A stretch of 64,000 nt of DNA from Nocardia puris (lineage in GTDB: Bacteria > Actinomycetota > Actinomycetes > Mycobacteriales > Mycobacteriaceae). The position numbers were made by a program, and so were the translations under genes. Under the pieces are notes generated by a model. That model searched no databases and was not told where the DNA came from. It worked only from the letters and a program-made list of their open reading frames with translations. The stretch covers positions 270,185 to 334,184 of the forward strand of contig NZ_QNRE01000006.1 in assembly GCF_003315035.1 (NCBI RefSeq). The letters run 5' to 3'. Shown one piece after another: positions 47,025 to 55,219 of this stretch (position 1 is the first letter of the stretch; every line of letters begins with the position of its first letter).

Positions 47025-48404
47025 TCAGCGCGGCCCGGTTCCGCCGTCCGCGCGGATTCGCGCGTACGCGGCGAGCACGTCGGCGAGCGGCAGCGCTGGG
47101 GCCGTGGGGTCCTTGGCCGCGTCGTCCCATCGGCGCAACAGCGCGGCGGTGCCTGCGTCGGGATGCGCGGCGAACTCGGCCACCTCGCGGTCGTCCATCG
47201 GGCCGCCCTGCGCACGCAGCGAGGCGATCGAGGCCGGGCTCAGCGTCGACGCGTAGCCCGGATCCGTGGCCACCAGATAGCGCTTGGCCGGAACATGCTG
47301 GCCGACAAGCCATCCGGCGCGGGCACCGATGTGGCGTTCGACGAACCGGGCTCCTGACACCTCATGAGGCAAGCCGGGGAACTCGGCCCGGACCGATGCC
47401 GCGCGACCGATGTCGTGCAACGCGGCGGCGAGGACCACTTCGTCGGTCGCCCCGGAACGCGCGGCGTGCCATGCGGTCTGCAGGGCGTGGGTGCGCTGGT
47501 CGACGGCTTCGCCGCCGTAGGGCAGCCCCGCGAGTCCATCGATCAGCGCCGCCAGCTCCGCGCCGGTGAGCGCGGGCGTGGTGGCCGCGATCTCGGCGCA
47601 CAACTGGTCGGCCAATCGCTCGGACGCGGCCACCACGCCCGACCAGCGACGGGTCAGATCCGGGTCGAAGTCGATCGGCCTACCGAACGCGTCCCGGACC
47701 GCGCCCCCCGCGGCGGGCACGAGCACCAGCGCGGCGACCAGGTCCATCAGCCGGTGTGTGTCCGAGCCGGTGTCGGCGAACGCGTCGACGGAGCCCTCGG
47801 CCACCAGCGCCGCTTCCAAGCAGCTGGTCGACAGGATGCGCACCCGCTCGGCCCGGCGCGTCACCCGCCACCAGGCGTCGGCGTTGCGTGCGTGCGGACG
47901 CAAGAGGCTCACGGCGGCGCCGTCGAGCTCGCGCCGTCCGGTCGTTCGATAGGGCGCCGGGCGCCCGGCCACGGCGTGCCAGCAGCGTCCGGTATCCAAC
48001 CAGCACGTCAGTGCTTCGACCGCGATTCCGTCGTGCACGATCGCGGCGGAGAACGCCGACAGTGGCACGCCGGCGGCGGCATTGGCGGTGCCGTCCACCG
48101 GGTCGACCACCAGGGTGCGCGCCGACCCCAGGTCGACCGCGCCGATCTCCTCACTCAGCAGATTCACCCCGTTGGCGTTCGCGACGTCCACGATCCGGCC
48201 GTCCACGAGCACATCCAGCCGCATGGTCGGAGTGCCGTCGGCGCCCATCTCCACCTTCTCGGCGAGCTCGGCTCGGGTGAATCGCGCACGCGCGTCCCGG
48301 AATCCGGCGGCCGCCGCCCGTGCGGCCGCCGCGAGCACGGAGTCCGTCTCCGCCGGCAGCTCGGGTTCGGGCACCGGCCATCGGATCACCTCACTGCCGG
48401 TCAT
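47025..48404 (-). CDS. Inositol-monophosphatase :: PhnZ-type HD oxygenase fusion
   Basis: A 459-residue, two-domain protein. Residues 20-265 are an IMPase phosphatase with SEE (84-86), VVDPVDGTAN (100-108) and a second metal Asp at 221. Residues 290-455 match PhnZ, the diiron oxygenase that cleaves hydroxyphosphonates to phosphate. Recalled PhnZ metal ligands are all kept: His306, His330-Asp331, His347, His370 and Asp427. Substrate residues Tyr296, Glu299 and Lys374 are also kept, while PhnZ His62 is Arg334. It overlaps the phnM stop (ATGA), so it ends the C-P lyase operon. Confidence 0.85.
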   Translation of the reverse strand: MTGSEVIRWPVPEPELPAETDSVLAAAARAAAAGFRDARARFTRAELAEKVEMGADGTPTMRLDVLVDGRIVDVANANGVNLLSEEIGAVDLGSARTLVVDPVDGTANAAAGVPLSAFSAAIVHDGIAVEALTCWLDTGRCWHAVAGRPAPYRTTGRRELDGAAVSLLRPHARNADAWWRVTRRAERVRILSTSCLEAALVAEGSVDAFADTGSDTHRLMDLVAALVLVPAAGGAVRDAFGRPIDFDPDLTRRWSGVVAASERLADQLCAEIAATTPALTGAELAALIDGLAGLPYGGEAVDQRTHALQTAWHAARSGATDEVVLAAALHDIGRAASVRAEFPGLPHEVSGARFVERHIGARAGWLVGQHVPAKRYLVATDPGYASTLSPASIASLRAQGGPMDDREVAEFAAHPDAGTAALLRRWDDAAKDPTAPALPLADVLAAYARIRADGGTGPR

Positions 48405-49606
48405 CGCCGTTCCCCTGCCTCGACGCCGAGCACGGCCCGCACCGCGGGCCAGCTCGGGCCCGCGTCCACGAGCACCAGATCGGGCCGCGCCCCCTCGGTC
48501 AGCGACCCGCGATCGGTCAGGCCCGCCACCGCGGCCGGGCCCGCGGTGACCAAGCCGATGGCGTCGGGCAGCGTCGTCAATCCCTCGCGCGCCAGCAGGA
48601 GGGCCGACGTGAGCAGGCCCGAGGGCAGGTAATCCGAGGCCAGCGCGGTGACCAGGCCACGTCCGGCCAGCTCGCGGGCGGACGCGTTGCCGTTGTGGGA
48701 GGCGCCGCGCAACACGTTGGGCGCGCCCATGACGACCGGCAATCCCAGCTCCCGCGCCGCCGTCGCGGCCGCGACGGTGGTCGGGAACTCGGCGACCGAT
48801 CCGCCACGCCGGTGCAGGTCCGCGATCTCCTGCGCGTCGGCGGGATCGTGCCCGAGCAACCGGACACGACCGGAGACGGCCTGGGCGCCGAGCCAGCCCA
48901 GCGCCCGGTCCCGGTCCGCGAGCCTGCCGTCGCGCTCGGCGATCAGCCGATCGACGGCGTCTCGCGCCTGGTCCTCGGTGAGGCCTTGGGTTCCGGAGAT
49001 GTAGCGCTCGAAGTAGCCGCGGTCGGCGTACTGGCCCTGTCCCGGCGTGTGGTCCTCATGGGACACGAGCTGGCGTTCCGATCCCGGGAGTGCGTCGAGC
49101 CGCGCGCGCAGCGCCGCCAGTCCGCGCGGGCACCGCACATCCAGCCGGTACAGGATGCGATGGTCCACCGAACCGCCCGAGTACTCGTCGACGGCCGCGC
49201 ACAGCTGCAGGGCGGCGTCCACCGAACGCCGCAGGCCCGCGCTGCCACGCTCCTCGAATCCGGCGCCGTGAAACACCGTGGTGATCCCCGCGGCGCGCAA
49301 CTTGCCCTCGAACGACCGCAGTGCGAACTCCATCGGCAGTTCGGCCCCGGGCCGCGGCGCGCGCTCCCGCTCGAGGCCGTCGCTGTGGACGTCGATCAGT
49401 CCGGGCACACACAACAGTCCGGCGCCGTCCAGATCGGCACGAACTCCGGCGCGATGTGTCTGGACCGCGGCGATACGACCGTCGCGCACCACGATCAACG
49501 CGTCATCGAGGACACGGTCCGGCAGCACCGCGCGCACATGGCCGAGGGTATAGCTGGCCGGCGCGGCCGCCGGAGTCCAACCGCGGTGGCGCGTCGGGGC
49601 GGTCAT
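48401..49606 (-). CDS. phnM: Ribose-1-phosphonate triphosphate diphosphatase PhnM
   Basis: A 401-residue amidohydrolase-family enzyme. Metal motifs GLIDVHSDGLE (69-79), VSHEDHTPGQGQY, EFPTTVAAA, GAPNVLRGASHNGN and ASDYLPSGL are canonical for PhnM. It removes pyrophosphate from alpha-D-ribose-1-phosphonate-5-triphosphate, giving the substrate for PhnJ. ATG at 49606 overlaps the phnL stop by four bases. Confidence 0.95.
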   Translation of the reverse strand: MTAPTRHRGWTPAAAPASYTLGHVRAVLPDRVLDDALIVVRDGRIAAVQTHRAGVRADLDGAGLLCVPGLIDVHSDGLERERAPRPGAELPMEFALRSFEGKLRAAGITTVFHGAGFEERGSAGLRRSVDAALQLCAAVDEYSGGSVDHRILYRLDVRCPRGLAALRARLDALPGSERQLVSHEDHTPGQGQYADRGYFERYISGTQGLTEDQARDAVDRLIAERDGRLADRDRALGWLGAQAVSGRVRLLGHDPADAQEIADLHRRGGSVAEFPTTVAAATAARELGLPVVMGAPNVLRGASHNGNASARELAGRGLVTALASDYLPSGLLTSALLLAREGLTTLPDAIGLVTAGPAAVAGLTDRGSLTEGARPDLVLVDAGPSWPAVRAVLGVEAGERR

Positions 49607-50337
49607 GCGAACACCCCCGCCAGCACGTCGCCGGGCGCACCGGATCGGGTGATCCGGCCGCCGTCCAGTACCAGGACCCGCGTGGCGAGCCGCCGCATCG
49701 CGTCGAGATCGTGGAACACCGCGAGCACCGCGACACCCGCGCCGGACAGCGATTCGATCAGGTCGAGCGCCGCGGCGCGGTTGGCCGGGTCCAGCGCGGA
49801 CACCGGCTCGTCGAGCAACAGCAGCCGCGGTGGTGCGACGGTGCCCGCCGCGAGGTTGACGCGCTGGCGCTCGCCGCCCGACAGTACGCGGCAGTCGACG
49901 TCCCACAGCGCCTCGTCCAGGTTGAGCCGTCGCAACGCGTCGACGGCCGCCGCCTGCGCGGCGTCGGGTGCCAGGCCCCGCCTGCGCGCCGCCGCGGCGA
50001 CGACGCGCAACGGCCCGGTCCGCGGCGGTGCGGCGAGAAACTGCGCCACGTAACCGAACTCGCGGCCGCGCAACCGGGCCATGGCGCGATCGTCGAGATC
50101 GGTCAGCTCGACCGCTCCCGCCGCGGTCGTCAACGTGACCGACCCCGTGTCGGGGAGGTACGTGCGGTGGACACAGCGCAGCAGCGACGACTTGCCCGCG
50201 CCGCTGGGACCGGCCAGCGCCACGTGCTCACCGGCGTCGATGTCGAGATCGACGCCGGACAGCGACGTCACGGTGCGCCCGTCGATGGTGTGCAGGGTGA
50301 AGGTTTTGTGCAGATTCCGGACGCTGAGCACAGGCAC
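49603..50337 (-). CDS. phnL: C-P lyase ABC-type subunit PhnL
   Basis: A 244-residue ABC ATPase with Walker A GPSGAGKSS, signature LSGGERQRVN, Walker B LLLLDEPVSALD and switch His in VFHD. PhnL assists the C-P lyase complex rather than transport and, as I recall, sits on the PhnK dimer. GTG at 50337 lies four bases after the phnJK stop. Confidence 0.92.
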   Translation of the reverse strand: MPVLSVRNLHKTFTLHTIDGRTVTSLSGVDLDIDAGEHVALAGPSGAGKSSLLRCVHRTYLPDTGSVTLTTAAGAVELTDLDDRAMARLRGREFGYVAQFLAAPPRTGPLRVVAAAARRRGLAPDAAQAAAVDALRRLNLDEALWDVDCRVLSGGERQRVNLAAGTVAPPRLLLLDEPVSALDPANRAAALDLIESLSGAGVAVLAVFHDLDAMRRLATRVLVLDGGRITRSGAPGDVLAGVFA

Positions 50338-50341
50338 GGCG

Positions 50342-52153
50342 TCACCTCCTGGCCGCAGCGACCAACCGCTGCGTGTAGTGATGGTGGGGATCGTTGACGA
50401 GCTGATCGGTGAGCCCGGTCTCGACCACCCGGCCCAGTTGCATGACGACACAGCGATCGGTGAGTGCCTCGATGACCGCGAAATCGTGGCTGACCACCAC
50501 CGCCGCGACGTCGCGCTCCGCGAGGAGTTCCCGCAGCAGGTCGAGCACACCGGCCGCGACCGACGCGTCGAGTCCGGTGGTCGGTTCGTCGAGCAGCAGC
50601 ACCGGCGGTTCGGTGGCGAGAGCTTTGGCGATCTGCACCCGCTGGCGCATGCCGCCGGAGAAGGTGCCGACCGGATCGTCCATCCGGCGCAGCGGAACTT
50701 CGACGCGGTCGAGCAGTTCGGCGGCCCGCTGCCGGATCGCGTGGTAGCCGCGCCAGCCCGCGGCGGTCAGGCGCTCTGCGATATTGCCGCCCGCGCTGAT
50801 CCGCAGGTCCAGTCCGGCGGCCGGGTCTTGATGCACCACGGCCATCTGGTCCACGCGCAGCGCCCGCCGCCCACTCATCGACAAGGTCGACAGATCCGTT
50901 CGCCCGTCGTCCACCGCCCGCAGATAGACCTCACCGGCGGTCGCGGCCTGATCGCCGATCACGCAGCTGAGTACAGTCGATTTCCCCGATCCGGACTCGC
51001 CGATGACGCCGAGAGCTTCACCGGGCGCGACGTCGAACGACACGTCCCAGGCGGCGACGATGGCGCCGGTGCCCGGACTGATCGAGGTGCCGTAGCCGGG
51101 TCCGGTGCCCGCTACGGCGTCGGCGCCACCGAGGCCGTGCACCTTGCCCAGCGACCGCACGCGCAGGGCCCACTCGGTCCCCGGCGTGGCGCGCCGGCGC
51201 GCGGGAGCCGCGGACGCGCGCGTCTCGGGGACTGCCAGTCGCCGCTGAGGGTCGGGCAGCATCGACAGCGGCGCGCGACGACGGTGGGCCTCGACGTCGG
51301 CGTCCCCGTCGCGCACACGGCTGCACCACTCGATATCGCTGCACGCGTACCCACCGTCGGGGCCCGCCTCGACCAGGAACGCGTCGTCGCGGCCGCAGCG
51401 CCCGCACACCGCGCCCGGCGCGTGTTCGACCTCGAAAGGTACGTCGTCGAAACTGAGCGGCCGCACATCGGTGTACGCGGGCACGGCGTAGATCTTCTTC
51501 TCCCGGCCCGCGCCGAACAACGTCAGGTGCCGCGCCTGATGCAGCCTGGGCACATCCCAGCGCGGGATGGGCGTGGTGGCCATGACGTACCGGCCGCCGA
51601 CCAGCACGGGATATCCGGTGGACTGCGTGATGAGCCCGTTGCGGACCAGATCCTCGTACAAGCTCACCCAGATCATCGCGTAGTCCCCTTCGGCGTGCAT
51701 CCGCCCGCACTCCGAGACCGACTTCTGCACTCCTCGCAACGGTTCGGGAACAGGAACCTGCAGGACGAGCAGGTGCTCGGGGCCCAAGTCCTCCTCGGGC
51801 ACCCGATGCCGCGACTGGATGACGGTCGCCTCCCTGGTGTCGGCGGTCGAGGCGCATCCGGTGCTGCTCGCGATCAAACGGCGCAGATTCGTGGCGTTCA
51901 CGCCGGCGTCGTCGCCCTGATCGATGACTTTCACGGTGTCATCAGCGCCGATCACCCCCAGCGTGACCTGCAGACCTCCCGAACCCCAGCCGCGCGCCAC
52001 CGGCATCTCCCGGGAACCGAACGGCACCTGAAACCCGGGTACGCACACCGCGGTCAGCACCGCGCGACGAATCTCCCGTTTGGCGCCCTCGTCGAGCAGT
52101 CCGGGGACCGCCGCCGCGGCGTCGAGGGTTTCCATGATGTCGAGGACAGTCAT
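50342..52153 (-). CDS. phnJ: PhnJ :: PhnK fusion (C-P lyase radical-SAM subunit joined to its ABC subunit)
   Basis: A 603-residue single frame. Residues 1-280 are PhnJ, which cleaves the C-P bond by radical SAM chemistry. Cys250, Cys253 and Cys271 would hold the iron-sulfur cluster (CX2CX17C) and Cys277 matches the E. coli thiyl Cys272. Residues 281-345 are a charged linker. Residues 345-603 are PhnK, with Walker A GESGSGKST (385-393), signature FSGGMRQRV (498-506), Walker B LLLDEPT and switch His556. In E. coli the two are separate proteins that touch. ATG overlaps the phnI stop (ATGA). Confidence 0.93.
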   Translation of the reverse strand: MTVLDIMETLDAAAAVPGLLDEGAKREIRRAVLTAVCVPGFQVPFGSREMPVARGWGSGGLQVTLGVIGADDTVKVIDQGDDAGVNATNLRRLIASSTGCASTADTREATVIQSRHRVPEEDLGPEHLLVLQVPVPEPLRGVQKSVSECGRMHAEGDYAMIWVSLYEDLVRNGLITQSTGYPVLVGGRYVMATTPIPRWDVPRLHQARHLTLFGAGREKKIYAVPAYTDVRPLSFDDVPFEVEHAPGAVCGRCGRDDAFLVEAGPDGGYACSDIEWCSRVRDGDADVEAHRRRAPLSMLPDPQRRLAVPETRASAAPARRRATPGTEWALRVRSLGKVHGLGGADAVAGTGPGYGTSISPGTGAIVAAWDVSFDVAPGEALGVIGESGSGKSTVLSCVIGDQAATAGEVYLRAVDDGRTDLSTLSMSGRRALRVDQMAVVHQDPAAGLDLRISAGGNIAERLTAAGWRGYHAIRQRAAELLDRVEVPLRRMDDPVGTFSGGMRQRVQIAKALATEPPVLLLDEPTTGLDASVAAGVLDLLRELLAERDVAAVVVSHDFAVIEALTDRCVVMQLGRVVETGLTDQLVNDPHHHYTQRLVAAARR

Positions 52154-53256
52154 CGGCAGGTCCTTCCCCACGATTCGGCACGGCGCCGATCGGCGTCCGC
52201 GTCGGCGCGCATCGCCTGCTTGCGTTCGACCATCGATCGGAAGGTCACGTAGTGCGGCAGCTTGAGGTGCTCCAGAAAGCCCGCGGAGTCCAGCCCATCG
52301 GTGGTCATCAGGAGCAGTTGTTCCAATGGGCCGGTGCGTCCGAAGCGCCGATTGGCGATGTCGAGATTCGCCATCGCGATCGCCTTGCGCTCGTTGTGGC
52401 CCAGGCACAATCCGTATCCGACGTCGAAGCGAGCGCGATCCTCCTCCGCGCCGTCCAGATCCTCGATCGCCTCGGCCTCGGTGGCGCGGAACCTGCCGAT
52501 GGTCACGGGATTGCCGGTGTGCGGATGGCGCACCCGCAGCGGCAGCCAGCCGTGCCTGACCTCTCCCAGCGTCACCTCGTGGATGTCTCCGTCGGGGCCG
52601 AGGATCGACCGATACCACAGCCCCACCAGGCCGCCGGTCTCGGCGCGGGCCATGGCCGAAAGCACCGCGGAGCGCGGCGCGGGCGGACGAGCGGGGGTGC
52701 GAGCGATGTCGTGGGGCTCGGGATCGCCGTTCTCCCCCCGGTGTTCCACCACCAGGTCCATCTTGCGGAGCTGGTCCAGGAACCGCCGGGGCTGTCGTAC
52801 GCCGGGCGTCGCGGCTCTGGGCGCGGCGCCCGGCGCCCGCTGGGCGACGGACTCGCGAGCCTCGCCGGTGTCGAGCATGCGTGCGGTGTAATCCGTTGTC
52901 CGGCCGAGCAACTGCGGCCCGTCGGGTTCCCGGAACGCGGGCACGATACGGCGCAGCACCGTCATCTCGTCCGGATCGATCGGCTCGCTCGTCGCCAGCC
53001 GCGGCAGCCGCGACCGGTGCGCGCGCACCAGATGGGTGGCTTCCATCGTGTCGCCTTCGGCCTGGCGGAACGCCGCACCCGCGGTCGCCTCGTGGTAGAG
53101 GCCGGCCTCCCCCATCACACGATCGACACCGAGCCGGAAGGTCGCGGCGACCGTACCGGCCGGCATCTCCCTGGCGGCAACCTCGCGCTTGTCCTCGACC
53201 AGCCGCTCGGCGGCCAGAATCGCGGCGAGCCCGCCGCGTGCGCCCGAGTATCCCAT
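52150..53256 (-). CDS. phnI: C-P lyase core subunit PhnI
   Basis: A 368-residue PhnI. The N-terminus MGYSGARGGLAAI and C-terminal LPHYVTFRSMVERKQAMR are diagnostic. PhnI with PhnG, PhnH and PhnL attaches the phosphonate to ribose of ATP and displaces adenine. ATG overlaps the phnH stop region, and the next gene overlaps in turn. Confidence 0.94.
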   Translation of the reverse strand: MGYSGARGGLAAILAAERLVEDKREVAAREMPAGTVAATFRLGVDRVMGEAGLYHEATAGAAFRQAEGDTMEATHLVRAHRSRLPRLATSEPIDPDEMTVLRRIVPAFREPDGPQLLGRTTDYTARMLDTGEARESVAQRAPGAAPRAATPGVRQPRRFLDQLRKMDLVVEHRGENGDPEPHDIARTPARPPAPRSAVLSAMARAETGGLVGLWYRSILGPDGDIHEVTLGEVRHGWLPLRVRHPHTGNPVTIGRFRATEAEAIEDLDGAEEDRARFDVGYGLCLGHNERKAIAMANLDIANRRFGRTGPLEQLLLMTTDGLDSAGFLEHLKLPHYVTFRSMVERKQAMRADADADRRRAESWGRTCR

Positions 53257-53891
53257 CAATCCTCCTGTGCTCGCGCGGGAAATCCGCGTCCATCCACGGC
53301 GGCGTCGGCATGCGGACCGGGCGCCGACAGCACCGTCGTCCGTGGCAACCCGGCCATCCGGCCGTCGGCGGTGACCAGCAGCAAGTCCACGCCCGCCGGG
53401 AAACCCGCGACAGCCTCGGCACGCGCGGCGAGGAAGTCCCCTGGCAATCCGAGCGGCGCGAGCTCTGCCACGCCGTCGATCCCGGGCCCGCTCAGCCGCA
53501 GCGGCACCCCGCCGTCCAACGCGGCGACGGGCACAGCGGCCAGCGCGCCTCGCTCGGGCGCCGCCGCCGACCCGCGCGACAGCGTCGTCAGTTCCGCCCC
53601 CGACAACGGACGCAACGCACCGACGAGGCGCGCCGTCCCGAGCGCGGCTTCGGGCGCCCCCGTGGTGACCCGGAGTGCGTCGGTCCACGCCGCCGCATCC
53701 GCACCGAGAATGTGTATCCCGGCGCCGTGGTCGGCGAGCGCGCTCACGGCGAGCAGCGGCGCGGGGAGCGCGGCCTCGGGCAGCTCGACGACCGTTCCCG
53801 GCCGGGCCAGCGCGTCGAGCACGGTACGAAAGACCGTGTGGGCCGTGTCGGGGCTCAGGGCCGCCGCGGCGATCCGCGTGGCGGTCGTCAT
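53256..53891 (-). CDS. phnH: C-P lyase core subunit PhnH
   Basis: A 211-residue PhnH (SPDTAHTVFRTVLDALARPGTV near the start; GPGIDG and GLPGDFLAARAEAVAGFPAGVDLLLV later). It is part of the PhnGHIJ core. The start ATG at 53891 overlaps the phnG stop by four bases. Confidence 0.92.
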   Translation of the reverse strand: MTTATRIAAAALSPDTAHTVFRTVLDALARPGTVVELPEAALPAPLLAVSALADHGAGIHILGADAAAWTDALRVTTGAPEAALGTARLVGALRPLSGAELTTLSRGSAAAPERGALAAVPVAALDGGVPLRLSGPGIDGVAELAPLGLPGDFLAARAEAVAGFPAGVDLLLVTADGRMAGLPRTTVLSAPGPHADAAVDGRGFPARAQED

Positions 53892-54313
53892 GTCAGCTCC
53901 TCGAATTCCACGACGGTGGGGGCGAGTTCGGCCCACTCCCGCTCCTCGGCGCGCAGGCGCCGCTCCCGCACGCGATCGCAGAGCTCATCCACGGCGGCCG
54001 CCTGCGCGCGGCCGGCGAGCGCCTCGGCGTCCAGCACGGCGGCGGCCAGCACCGCGGCGCGCTCGTCACCCAGTCGCATCGCCCACCCCCGGTGCCCGTC
54101 CAGTTCCACCTCGGCCCGGCAGGCCAGGATGTCCCCGAGCAGAAACCGGTCGGCCGCGACCGGATCGGCGACCTGCGCGGCCACCGACCCCACCTCGGGC
54201 GGGGAGAGCACCTGGAACGGCGCGCCGTCGGCCAGGCACGCGTCGGCGAGGGCGATCAGCGCCTCGGCGTCGGCTTCGGCCAGGAGCTCGGCGCGCTCCT
54301 CACGGCTGAGCAT
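53888..54313 (-). CDS. phnG: C-P lyase core subunit PhnG
   Basis: A 141-residue PhnG (RAELLAEADAEALIAL, PFQVLSPPEVG, LLGDILACRAEVEL, GWAMRLGDERAAVLAAAVLDAE). The ATG at 54313 lies inside the end of the gntR gene (14-base overlap), so the C-P lyase genes are coupled to the regulator. Confidence 0.92.
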   Translation of the reverse strand: MLSREERAELLAEADAEALIALADACLADGAPFQVLSPPEVGSVAAQVADPVAADRFLLGDILACRAEVELDGHRGWAMRLGDERAAVLAAAVLDAEALAGRAQAAAVDELCDRVRERRLRAEEREWAELAPTVVEFEELT

Positions 54314-55067
54314 GGTCTTGCCACCTTCCTCTCGTCGGGCACCCGCAGTCGGATGCCCGGTTGTCCATCTCGACCACGACACGCACCGCGTCGAGGCGAG
54401 TCCACGTGCGGCTGAACATGATCGGCGGGCCCGCTTCCCCATCGCAGCTCAGGCTCTCGACCCGCCAGGCGGGCTGGCAGCTCTCCATGCGCAACCCCGT
54501 GACGACGTCGGCGGGTGGCAGATCCACACCCACCCGGCACCAGGCGCGTGTCGGTGCGACCATGCCCATCTGACGCAGCACCGCGTCCAGCGAATCCACC
54601 ACGTGCAGTGCGGTTTCCAGCTCCGGCACCGAGGCGACGGGGACCCATTCGGTGACCCAGGACGCCAGCAGGTCATCGATGTAGAACTCCCGGGTTATCC
54701 GGTGCATCGGAGCGCCGCGGCGCAGGCCCGACTGGGCGGCCACGTCCGGAGGCAGCGGCGTCCGGTCGATCGCTTTGACCATCGCGCGGGGCCGCGCGCC
54801 CGCCGCCGACACCGTGGCGTGCCAGGACGGGGGTCTGCTGCCGGAGATGACGTAGTCGATACGCCGGTTGACGAAGGTGCCGGCACCTTGGATGCGGCGC
54901 ACCACCAGCCTGCGCTCGAGTTCCTGCAATGCCGATCGCGACGCGGCCCGGCCGACACCGAACCGCGCGGCGATCTCGTTCTCGCTCGGCACCCGGCTCC
55001 CGGGGGCCATCGATTCCAGTTCCCGCGCGAGTTCTTCGGCGATCGCGAGATACCTGCTCGATGTCAT
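54300..55067 (-). CDS. phnF: GntR-family regulator, PhnF type (operon 2)
   Basis: A 255-residue HutC-type regulator. The winged helix (ELESMAPGSRVPSENEIA, GRAASRSALQELERR, GAGTFVNRR) is followed by a UTRA effector domain. It sits between the transporter and lyase genes, the place phnF has in the E. coli operon. Cysteines cluster at the C-terminus (DCGCP). Two palindromes lie just upstream. Confidence 0.88.
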   Translation of the reverse strand: MTSSRYLAIAEELARELESMAPGSRVPSENEIAARFGVGRAASRSALQELERRLVVRRIQGAGTFVNRRIDYVISGSRPPSWHATVSAAGARPRAMVKAIDRTPLPPDVAAQSGLRRGAPMHRITREFYIDDLLASWVTEWVPVASVPELETALHVVDSLDAVLRQMGMVAPTRAWCRVGVDLPPADVVTGLRMESCQPAWRVESLSCDGEAGPPIMFSRTWTRLDAVRVVVEMDNRASDCGCPTRGRWQDHAQP

Positions 55068-55089
55068 GCCGACAGACTGCGCCGCGCGC

Positions 55090-55155
55090 TTGTCCGGACA
55101 ACCGCGCTCATCGGAACGGCGCCGACGCGGGAGGTGAACAACTGAGCAAGTTGTT
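55090..55155. promoter_or_regulatory. Two inverted repeats upstream of operon-2 gntR
   Basis: TTGTCCGGACAA (55090-55101) is a perfect 12-bp palindrome. AACAACT-N5-AGTTGTT spans 55137-55155. Both fall in the 152-base gap between phnE and gntR. They suit autoregulation of an internal promoter. Confidence 0.55.
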
Positions 55156-55219
55156 TCCCGGTCGGCACCGTGCCGAGTGCGGCCTTCGGCCGATCGCGGG
55201 CCCGGATGGGTCCGCGTCG

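Noticed and set aside
52150..53422. Upstream extension of the PhnJ::PhnK frame to 53422.
   Set aside because: This part is the shadow of phnI. The family N-terminus of PhnJ begins at the ATG at 52153, which overlaps the phnI stop.
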